A DNA stretch of 64,000 bases. Source: DAOUAM01 sp034433305. GTDB taxonomy: Bacteria; Chloroflexota; Dehalococcoidia; Lucifugimonadales; DAOUAM01. Positions 58,301 through 64,000 of this stretch are shown in pieces. Position 1 is the stretch's first letter. The number at the start of each line of letters is the position of its first letter. The stretch is taken from positions 50,097 to 114,096 of the forward strand of contig DAOUAM010000087.1 of NCBI GenBank assembly GCA_034433305.1. Reading direction: 5' to 3'. The notes under the pieces were generated by a model. It was not told the origin of the DNA. It did no database searches and worked only from the letters and a program-made list of their open reading frames with translations. Made by a program: the position numbers and the translations under genes.

Positions 58301-59029
58301 CGGCGGGCCGTTGACCAGTTCCCCAGCCTGGGGCGCGACCATTTCAATCTGTTCCCCAATGTCCAGAGCGTCAGCGCACCGCTCAACCCCGCCCTGCCTG
58401 GCCAGTACCGGCTGGCCGTGGGCGTTGCCCCAGGGGAGGATGCCTTCCTCCTGAGCACCGTGTATGACGGCGCCGACCAGGTCAAGCCTGTCTTTCAGAG
58501 ACTGGTGCGCCAGCCCTCTCCCACCCCCCAGCACCACGGGACCACCTGGTACATAAGTGGGCCGCTGGACCTGAAGGGAGGCAGGACGGAGGTCTTCGCC
58601 GGTGTCCACGGAGAGGGCAGCAGGATAGTGGCGATGGCGCTGGTGCAGACAGCCATGGTGGAGGGCCGTGAGCTTGTGGACCTGCTGCTGGCCGGCCAGA
58701 CTCCCACACGCATCGGACTGGCCCGTCAGTCCCCGACCTCCTACCAGGGCACCATCCCGGCTGGCGTTGGCGGCCTGCTACTGTTCCAGGAGTCCTTCCA
58801 CGATGGCTGGGAGGCACGCGCCGGCGGTGACATGCTGGGCCACGTGCGGACCTTCGGCACGCTCAACGGCTTCTGGGTGCAGGCCAGCGATGCCCCCCGC
58901 CAGTTGCGCCTGAGGTTCACGCCCCAGGGGGCCTACCAGCGAGGGCTGGTCATCTCTGGGGTAAGCTTCCTTCTGGTGCTGGGCGTTGGGCTGGCGCCGA
59001 TGGTAAGGCGCGTGCTGGAGAGACGCTAG
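55391..59029 (+). CDS. giant polytopic GT-C/YfhO-like membrane protein with extracytoplasmic beta-sandwich domains
   Basis: 1212 residues from the ATG at 55391 (an upstream TTG at 55298 lacks an RBS and family-like sequence). The N-terminal 450 residues hold about a dozen membrane segments and the loop GMDMNASLLAGYEAENGSW...WDDSRFPG. A large external part follows with two similar lectin-like sandwich segments: FRQQNSNVTYAVALYP...LRVWLDDQLVL near 570-650 and GTGESSYYSVAMAP...FAVYVDDVQVL near 855-925. The end resembles YfhO proteins (LLLFQESFHDGWEARAGGD) and closes with one more membrane helix. It probably transfers or handles a lipid-linked glycan. A paralog starts at 63250. The exact activity is unknown. 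Confidence 0.8.
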   Translation: MKDALLIASKVARHPVFILLLFLHLALIGPLLWGSGLPKGMDMNASLLAGYEAENGSWHQLWDDSRFPGMTRHVSRSTVTELVLTWLVEATNDLFLSMRLLAWGLNVVAALGMYALVAHITRSRAAGVLAAMVFVVSRGAPLRIGLPLAAGYALLPWLFLTVDRTLHEPALRRVLLLGLCAALLVTATVPGFTYIAALAVIVYALAFLVGRLTHHGLGQKGAIVLGKHVLSMVAGVAIALPLAWYYIQGLTLSTLPTVEETGGYDLLTVATNLPTLSEAFALSLPGFQLGTGAMDIAGWALVAVAVVGASWWADFRVPALVFIGLVSTYFAAEVDSYGYRLLSDYLPYFSLVRGASRWLGIALLAYSVLLGLGLAGAMKRVGQLAQSCMAGSRFLMAVTVTMGLCIVGVVIGNIWVQLPALRQWTTPYRLGESNTAPFQQVAGASSETAFATAPLLAERISGEPFLTAIDFGRTLGPGISGRTALGGFRAGGLETGGEVLGLVQHLRTSLVGQMERSVLSARPVQVGGPVRDFRVAAIVELVGVDAPDGYVALRFRQQNSNVTYAVALYPAIGRIAALQGEGTQTRTVLASSYVRPASFRDYALEVELAAGELRVWLDDQLVLTVNDVEFGTGSVEAFSSNVDAVISDVEVAAVTRGPAYPDVQMAKLLGLFNVGSVVVQPHTAQIERRRIAAMPGLREARAWGDARLYDNLYHAPGKAFLTPTYGLFVGRPEEAVLPLYHMDGVAQGKIGLVGNSDIPEEAREQVVSGAAFLVVPARQAEGLARAGLPRTPPLVYLWDLGAPSGVVLPRPYQTPPRLYVTELVNVMPRARNFVLETVMEPVPGADGLPSTTFRFRGTGESSYYSVAMAPASGQMFLSRHAGADAKVLAQAEFQATRSALKLRIAAEGESFAVYVDDVQVLTASDDRYGDAGPIQVSADAPGVVLKDIGVAADRDSQALRQVLGAQGFDVRRAVDQFPSLGRDHFNLFPNVQSVSAPLNPALPGQYRLAVGVAPGEDAFLLSTVYDGADQVKPVFQRLVRQPSPTPQHHGTTWYISGPLDLKGGRTEVFAGVHGEGSRIVAMALVQTAMVEGRELVDLLLAGQTPTRIGLARQSPTSYQGTIPAGVGGLLLFQESFHDGWEARAGGDMLGHVRTFGTLNGFWVQASDAPRQLRLRFTPQGAYQRGLVISGVSFLLVLGVGLAPMVRRVLERR

Positions 59030-59042
59030 AAGGCGCCCCTGG

Positions 59043-60152
59043 TCAGACGCCCAGCGCCACGCAGGCGAAGGGGTAATGGCGCTCGATGGCCCGGAGCAAG
59101 GCTGCCCACTCGTCCCAGCCGTGTGCTTGACGCTCCAGGGGCAGCGCACCAGCCAGGCATGCCCTGGCGGCTTCCAGCAGGGCCATGTCCGGCGCTTGCT
59201 CGGCGGCGCAGGCTTCCAGCAGCCAGAAAAGCGCCAGCTTGACCCGCTCCGGCACGCCTCGCCTGTCCAGCAAGGCCCTGGGAGGCACTGGCCGGCGGGC
59301 CAGGGCCAGCATGGCGGCGTACTGAAGGTCTCTGGCCAGGCGCCGGCGTCCACCCGACCGCAGGAATACCCTGGTGAAACTCCGCCGGTCCGAGGGCGTC
59401 ACGCCCAGGAATTCCTGGGAAAGCTCGCGCAGGGTCTCCAGCAGCCTGGCCCGCGCCGTCCACCACAGGGGCACAGCCGCCTGCTGCGCCGGCTTGCCCT
59501 CCAGAGTGGCGATGGCCTGCTCGACCTCCGCCGCTACATCGGCCCGCCCCAGTGACAGCAGCGCCTGATGGAGGAAAGCCGGGCGCGAGTCGTAGACCCC
59601 CCCACGCAGGACCAGCAGTTCCGCGCAGCCCAGGAGCGCCTTGGCCGCGGCGTAGGCCACGCGTTCGGTCGAGCGGCCGGCCGGGTAGGCCAGCAGCAGC
59701 CTCCTGGCCTGGGACGCCAGGAAGAAGAAGTACCACCATGGCCGGATGGAGCGGGGCGAGATGCTCCTGGCCCGCAGCAGCATGTCCTGCCCATGAAGCA
59801 CCACGCCCTCGCGGCCCAGCTTCAGCAGCATGTAGTTGGGTCCGCAAAACCGCAGCCTGAAAGCGGGCAGCGGGTTCAGGCTCACGTGCGCTCTGTACTG
59901 TTCCTCCACCTCGGCGGCGATCTTCTTGAGCCGGGGCATGGCCAGTGGCACTGATGGCGCTGGCAAGACCACCGCGATGTCGTAGTCCTGCAATGGGGAA
60001 GGCTGGGCATTTGACTCTACCGCGCGGCTACCCATCAGGAGTACGGCCTTGCACTGTGGGATACTGGATACCACCCTGTAAAGGATAGCACTCAGTACGG
60101 GGTCATTGAGTCGAGTTGTCTCCAGCCTGGAGGCTGTCTGGGGCAGGGCCAT
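59043..60152 (-). CDS. nucleotidyltransferase-domain protein of unknown function
   Basis: 369 residues. The N-terminus is a minimal nucleotidyltransferase: LLMGSRAVESN (Gly41-Ser42) and DYDIAVVLP with Asp56 and Asp58, which bind the metal for nucleotide transfer. The remaining 250 residues are helical (many Ala/Leu/Arg), with no family I recognise; a third catalytic acid is not obvious. The protein is cytoplasmic. It is last in the operon GT4 - phosphodiesterase - this gene (gap 22 bases), so it may activate or modify a glycan precursor (inference). It converges with the giant membrane protein gene (13-base gap). Confidence 0.8.
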   Translation of the reverse strand: MALPQTASRLETTRLNDPVLSAILYRVVSSIPQCKAVLLMGSRAVESNAQPSPLQDYDIAVVLPAPSVPLAMPRLKKIAAEVEEQYRAHVSLNPLPAFRLRFCGPNYMLLKLGREGVVLHGQDMLLRARSISPRSIRPWWYFFFLASQARRLLLAYPAGRSTERVAYAAAKALLGCAELLVLRGGVYDSRPAFLHQALLSLGRADVAAEVEQAIATLEGKPAQQAAVPLWWTARARLLETLRELSQEFLGVTPSDRRSFTRVFLRSGGRRRLARDLQYAAMLALARRPVPPRALLDRRGVPERVKLALFWLLEACAAEQAPDMALLEAARACLAGALPLERQAHGWDEWAALLRAIERHYPFACVALGV

Positions 60153-60174
60153 TGCTCACCACCAGTGTCGGGGT

Positions 60175-61413
60175 CTAACCCGAGAGGACTGGGGCCTCAA
60201 GCCCCAGGACAGTGGACAGCACCGGGAAGATGTCGGGCATGTCCAGCACGTGCCGGGCGTGGGCGCTTTCCGCGACCCTGTCGCCCAGGAACAGGGCTAT
60301 TGCCCGCTGGTCCTGCACGTCAGGGTGGTAGGCGTGCATAGCCAGGGGCCGCATCAGAGAATGGAAGTTGGGGTATATGCTTGAGCCAGGCTCCAGGAGA
60401 TAGATGTCCTGGCCGTAGTGTTCTGGCGGGAAGTCCACTCCAAGATGGCGGCGCTCCTCAGGCTCCAGGAACCGTCCCACGCCGCTGGACTGGATGAGGT
60501 CGCGCACGGTGCTCCTGGCCGATGGCGTCAGGTATAGCACCCGGACCATGGTCGAGTCCAGCGCGACCACGAAGTCCTTGCCGAAGCCTCTGTGCCGGAC
60601 AAGGTGCTGGAAGCTGATAAACTTCTCCGTATGGTCCATCCCGTGGTCGGACACGACGACTATCTGGGTGTCCTGGCCCAGCCTGTCCCTGATAGCGCCC
60701 ACCATGGCGGCCATGGCCCCGTCGGCCCGGGACAGCTCAGCCTGGAACCGAGCGCTCCTGATGCCGTGGCGATGAGCGTACATGTCCGGTGTGTGCAGGT
60801 AAACATAGAGGAAGGCGAGGTCTGTGGGCAGGCTGTCTATGCGGCGCAGAAGCCGGGGAAGCAACTGGTCCGATGGCTTCAGGAGGTCCCAGGTGCCAAA
60901 GACATCACTGCGGACAATGCCGAAGGGCAGCCCCGCCGCACGCAGCCTGTCGAAGATGGTGGGGGTGGCGCCCAGGACACCCGGCGAGTACATGGAGTCC
61001 TTGAGGGTGGGACGCAGCCAGGGCAGCGCCCGGAAAGGCATATCGTGAATGCCCAGGTCGCCCTGTCCCGACCGCCGTGAGGCAAGCTTCAGTACGCTGG
61101 CGCTCAGCCCGAACTTGAGGGCCTTCCTGGGAAGGTCAACAGGCAGGGCATCCAGCGCCGCAAGGCTGCCCAGCCGGCGCCAAGGCGACTCTGACGGCCT
61201 GGCAAACCTGTACAGCATCCAGTACCCCATGCGGTCCGGCCTCTCGCCCGTGAACAGGACAGCGCGCTGGCAATCGCTGTACCCCAAAACTGGCCGCAAG
61301 GGGCGCAGCGGGAATTCATGGGACTGGCTGGCAAGCCATGGCGTCGCGCCAGGAGATACGAAGTCGTACCCCAGGCCGTCCACCAGCATCAGGACTACAG
61401 GAGGCACCCGCAT
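60175..61413 (-). CDS. alkaline phosphatase superfamily (type I phosphodiesterase-like) protein
   Basis: 412 residues. Metal-binding MLVDGLGYDF (Asp12), nucleophile region PVLGYSDCQRAVLFTGERP (Ser46 or Asp47 where Thr/Ser is usual), YVYLHTPDMYAHRHG, VVVSDHGMDHTEKF and a late SLMRPLAMHAYHPD, where the histidines complete the second metal site. No signal peptide. It is different from the protein at 53.3 kb in sequence but belongs to the same superfamily. It is the middle gene of an operon with a GT4 glycosyltransferase and a nucleotidyltransferase. Possible roles are hydrolysis or transfer of a phosphodiester on a glycan precursor. Confidence 0.85.
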   Translation of the reverse strand: MRVPPVVLMLVDGLGYDFVSPGATPWLASQSHEFPLRPLRPVLGYSDCQRAVLFTGERPDRMGYWMLYRFARPSESPWRRLGSLAALDALPVDLPRKALKFGLSASVLKLASRRSGQGDLGIHDMPFRALPWLRPTLKDSMYSPGVLGATPTIFDRLRAAGLPFGIVRSDVFGTWDLLKPSDQLLPRLLRRIDSLPTDLAFLYVYLHTPDMYAHRHGIRSARFQAELSRADGAMAAMVGAIRDRLGQDTQIVVVSDHGMDHTEKFISFQHLVRHRGFGKDFVVALDSTMVRVLYLTPSARSTVRDLIQSSGVGRFLEPEERRHLGVDFPPEHYGQDIYLLEPGSSIYPNFHSLMRPLAMHAYHPDVQDQRAIALFLGDRVAESAHARHVLDMPDIFPVLSTVLGLEAPVLSG

Positions 61414-61437
61414 AAAAGCCTGCTTTTCTACCTTTAC

Positions 61438-62682
61438 CTAATCGCTCTCGGGCGCCACGGGCACGGGAGTCTGGGTGTCCATGCCGACCGGCACGCCAGA
61501 CCTGGCGGCGCCCAGGTCCTGGTACAGCCCAGCTACGCCCGAGGTCACAGCGTCCCAGGTGAAAGAGCGCAGCACCGCCCGCCGGCCGTTGGCGCCCAGT
61601 TGCCGGGCCAGCCCTGGCTCGTCCGCCAGGCTTTGAAGTTTCCTGGCCAGGTCCCTAGAGTCCCTGGGCTCGAAAAGCAGCCCGCAATCGTTTTCCTGGA
61701 CAAGGCTGGTGAGCGCCCCGACTCGGGACGCGACCACAGGGACCCCGCAGGCCATGGCTTCCAGGGCCGTAAGGGGAAAAGCCTCACTGAGTGAGGGGAT
61801 GACCAGGCAGTCTGCCTTCTGGTAGTAGGCCAGAAGGTTGCCATTCTTCATGGCTCCAGTGAAGACTACGCGGGATGCTAGCCCAAGCTGCGAGGCCAGA
61901 GCTTCCAGCCGTGGCCGCTCTGGGCCATCGCCCACCACTATGCAGGGGACCGTGCAGCAAGTCAGCGCCCGGAGCAGCACATCCACGCCCTTGCGCGGCT
62001 CCAGCCGGCCGACGAACAGGCAGAAGCCAGACACACCAGGGACGCTGGCCTTGTCCTGTCCGTCGCCCAGGGGCTGGAAGGCAACCTGGTCCACTCCATT
62101 GGGCGCCACGGCGATCCTGCCAGCAGGTATGCCCCACCTGGCGACCAACTCGCTCTTGTGCTCCGGGTACAGCACCAGCGTCATGGCCGCGCGGTGGAAG
62201 AGGGCCACGTTGAACAGCCTGTAGATGGCGCGCCGAACGAGACGCTCGTACAGGGACGGATATGAGCAGGCCCAGGGAGTGGAATCGTGCTCGGTGTAGA
62301 CGATGGGGATGTCCCGACAAAGGAAGCTGAGGAGAAGTCCGGAAAGGTTTCCGTGGCAGTGGACTACCTGGAAGCTACCCCTGGAGCTTCGCAGGACCCG
62401 GAGGGCAGATACAAAGGCCAGGAAGTTGCCCAGCAGGTGCAGAAGTGTCCAGAGGGCAAAACCCGCGCCACGGCAGTAGCTGGAGAACCACAGAGGGACG
62501 CCTACGGGGTGAAGGGTAAAGGGATATGCCTCTTGAGGGCTGCCTTCGGAGTCAGAAATGACGTGGACTTCGTGGCCCGATTGGGCAAGACGCCAGGCCT
62601 GGTTAAAGAGGGCGTACTCTGCTCCTCCCGCCAGATTGGGCGAGATGGGGCGCACACCTCGAGAAACAACGAGTAGCTTCAC
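61438..62682 (-). CDS. GT4-family glycosyltransferase
   Basis: 414 residues from the GTG at 62682, with GGAGG ten bases upstream. GT-B fold: N-terminal ISPNLAGGAEYALFNQAWRL and VVHCHGNLSGLLLSF, then VAPNGVDQVAF, the donor-binding LFVGRLEPRKGVDVLLRAL and the E-x7-E motif SLSEAFPLTALEAMACGVPVV with GALTSLVQEND after it. It transfers a sugar from a nucleotide-sugar donor at the cytoplasmic face. The segment before residue 1 is a shadow of the leader. It is the first gene of the glycan operon. The flanking 567-base region may hold its promoter. Confidence 0.94.
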   Translation of the reverse strand: MKLLVVSRGVRPISPNLAGGAEYALFNQAWRLAQSGHEVHVISDSEGSPQEAYPFTLHPVGVPLWFSSYCRGAGFALWTLLHLLGNFLAFVSALRVLRSSRGSFQVVHCHGNLSGLLLSFLCRDIPIVYTEHDSTPWACSYPSLYERLVRRAIYRLFNVALFHRAAMTLVLYPEHKSELVARWGIPAGRIAVAPNGVDQVAFQPLGDGQDKASVPGVSGFCLFVGRLEPRKGVDVLLRALTCCTVPCIVVGDGPERPRLEALASQLGLASRVVFTGAMKNGNLLAYYQKADCLVIPSLSEAFPLTALEAMACGVPVVASRVGALTSLVQENDCGLLFEPRDSRDLARKLQSLADEPGLARQLGANGRRAVLRSFTWDAVTSGVAGLYQDLGAARSGVPVGMDTQTPVPVAPESD

Positions 62683-62958
62683 TCTCGGCACTCCTCCTGG
62701 CGGTTGAGCAGGGGCCTGTGCTACGTTGCCGCAATGCGACACCCGCTTCCACACCAACCACTAGGAGAAGGGCCGTGCAGCTCACCGGGACCATGAGTCC
62801 GGACTTATCCGGCAACCTGCAGCGCTCCTTCCACCACCCCGTGCAATCTACAAGGGAGCGTCACAACGTCTGATGCCCCATAACCTGATTCCGGGATGCA
62901 AACGCACCAACTCGACATACCGGAAAAGCACTGTAAGATACGTGTATACCACAAAATT

Positions 62959-62980
62959 GACTAGGCGTCAACACCTAGTC
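62959..62980. promoter_or_regulatory. inverted repeat near the GT-C paralog promoter
   Basis: GACTAGG (62959-62965) and CCTAGTC (62974-62980) are perfect complements with an 8-base spacer. They are 20 bases upstream of the TATAAT box, fitting an operator or activator site. Confidence 0.4.
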
Positions 62981-63000
62981 CAAATGTATGGTACACTCAC

Positions 63001-63006
63001 TATAAT
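63001..63006 (+). promoter_or_regulatory. probable -10 box of the GT-C paralog
   Basis: A perfect TATAAT, 244 bases before the GTG start; no good -35 at 17 bases. TTGACT occurs at 62957 but is too far away. Confidence 0.4.
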
Positions 63007-63249
63007 TGGAGGATAGCCACAGGGCGAGTACCCCCGCGTCAATAGGCGCGCGACAACTACTCGCCAGTGCAGCCAGGGCCGACAATTGACTGACGTGGGC
63101 GCCTCGGGAGTATCCGCGCCAGGCCTCCTGGCCCACACGCCAGCAGCCGCTTCTCAGCGGGTAGCTGCAGGAGCGGTACGACTTTACCGGGGCTGGCCTC
63201 GGGCCGCGCTGGCCGGCCTCCCTGGCGCTGGATACGAAAGGACGAGAAG

Positions 63250-64000
63250 GTGTACCGAGACAAGAGGGTACTGAGCCTGGGCGCCCTGGTTGTCCTGGCC
63301 CTGGTGCTGCTTTGGGGAATAGTCACCACTCCGGGCGTGCTGCGAGGACACGATATGTTCGTAGGCTCCTACGCAGCTTACGAGGCCCGCACAGGCTCGT
63401 GGCAGTCCATATGGGATGACCTCCGCTTTCCCGGGACCACCAAGCCAGCAACGAGGATGACCTGGACCCAGTTCGCGGTGGTCGGCCTCACCAATGCGCT
63501 GGGCGACTACACGGCTGCCATGCGACTGCTGGAGGGGCTGCTGGTATTCCTGGCGCTGGTGGCCATGTACCTGCTGGTGCTGCACTTCACGCGCTCTCAC
63601 GTTGCAGGCGTGCTCGCCGCTGTGGTGTACGTATTCAATCGGGGCGCTCCCTTCCAGGGGCAACTGGCCTTCACCGCGGGCTACGCCCTGACTCCCCTCG
63701 TCTTTCTGGCCCTGGACAGGCTCCTGAGGCAGAGCAGGCCAATTAACATAGCAGCCTTTGGCGTGGTGCTGGCTGCCTTCGTATCCTCCACCATCCTGCC
63801 CTTCACCTACATCGTGGGCCTCTGCGCCGCGCTGTACGTGGCTATCTTTTACCTGGCCAGGCTGGCGCGGATCCAGGGAGCAAAAGACCTTCGGGCGATG
63901 CTTCCCACCTCAGCGGGCCTGGCCGCTGGCCTGCTCGTCGCGGCCCTCCTGTGCAGCTACTACATCGCCGGCCTGGTCCTGTCCACGGCGCCCACCGTCT
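63250..64000 (+). CDS. GT-C-like membrane protein, paralog of the giant protein, 3' end outside window
   Basis: About 250 codons from the GTG at 63250 (GAAAGGACGAG upstream) to the window end, with no stop. It aligns along the first 250 residues with the protein at 55391: HDMFVGSYAAYEARTGSWQSIWDD, TRSHVAGVLAAVVYVFNRGAPF and TAGYALTPLVFLALDRLL match in order. At least five membrane segments are included. Same likely role in lipid-linked glycan handling, function unproven. The divergent GT4 operon lies upstream. Confidence 0.82.
   Translation, partial: MYRDKRVLSLGALVVLALVLLWGIVTTPGVLRGHDMFVGSYAAYEARTGSWQSIWDDLRFPGTTKPATRMTWTQFAVVGLTNALGDYTAAMRLLEGLLVFLALVAMYLLVLHFTRSHVAGVLAAVVYVFNRGAPFQGQLAFTAGYALTPLVFLALDRLLRQSRPINIAAFGVVLAAFVSSTILPFTYIVGLCAALYVAIFYLARLARIQGAKDLRAMLPTSAGLAAGLLVAALLCSYYIAGLVLSTAPTV

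Larger units (their letters stand above)
62683..63249. other. divergent intergenic region between GT4 and the GT-C paralog
   Basis: It holds the dyad at 62959-62980 and a TATAAT at 63001-63006 on the plus strand, in a rather AT-rich patch. No gene is supported. Confidence 0.5.

Noticed and set aside
1..64000. tRNA, rRNA, phage, integrase or insertion sequence
   Set aside because: I looked for T-loop-like sequences and transposase or integrase motifs and found none that hold up. Without a covariance search this is only a reading by eye.

Overview
High-GC bacterial chromosome, densely packed with genes on both strands. There is no tRNA, rRNA, CRISPR array, transposase or phage gene that I can recognise. 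The gene mix is a class III CoA-transferase, several crotonase-fold enzymes, a luciferase-like flavin oxidoreductase, an enolase-superfamily sugar-acid dehydratase, CoxS/CoxM-type subunits, and many lipoproteins with a Thr/Pro linker. With no lipopolysaccharide genes visible, this suggests a Chloroflexota bacterium, probably Dehalococcoidia or SAR202-like. That placement is inference from gene content, not a phylogeny.

Region 1 (1-15.4 kb) is catabolic. It holds a CaiB-type CoA-transferase (cut by the window edge) with a crotonase, then an orphan N4/N6-type DNA methyltransferase. An operon follows with a GrdB-like reductase subunit, an acetyl-CoA synthetase-like ligase, a flavin-dependent oxidoreductase and an alpha/beta-hydrolase. 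After it come a CocE-type hydrolase, CoxS/CoxM subunits without a visible CoxL, CoxG with a second crotonase, and a formamidase-family protein with another alpha/beta-hydrolase. Both alpha/beta-hydrolases lack the usual nucleophilic serine.

Region 2 (15.5-27.2 kb) holds two multi-membrane GT-C-like glycosyltransferases, a transaldolase-family aldolase, a LOG-family protein, and a likely sugar-acid pathway. That pathway comprises an enolase-superfamily dehydratase and the operon NHL protein - SMP-30 lactonase - 2-keto-3-deoxygluconate-type kinase - ketopantoate reductase-like protein.

Region 3 (27.3-44.2 kb) is mostly core. It contains a receiver-only response regulator, a SufT-like/Mrp pair, uvrB, an HtrA protease, a WecG/TagA glycosyltransferase, yebC-ruvC-ruvA-methyltransferase, and rpsP-khpA-rimM with a strong promoter. 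The replication operon is rplI-dnaB-DnaD-like-DnaC-like-HIT, and its DnaC-like protein is an unusual tandem of two ATPase domains.

Region 4 (44.3-64 kb) is an exported and cell-surface region. It has a CEMIP/TMEM2-like G8 protein, a lipoprotein fusing an alkaline phosphatase to a metallophosphoesterase, and two paralogous arylsulfotransferase lipoproteins. Beyond these lie two alkaline-phosphatase-superfamily phosphodiesterases, a nucleotidyltransferase, a GT4 glycosyltransferase and two very large GT-C/YfhO-like membrane proteins, the last cut by the window end. I read this as a surface glycan and phospho/sulfo-ester module of unknown product.

Non-coding structure includes three copies of a dispersed intergenic repeat (19.65, 23.13 and 32.47 kb), long palindromes at 3.53, 6.56 and 17.81 kb, several terminator-like hairpins, and overlapping divergent promoters at 48.9 kb.
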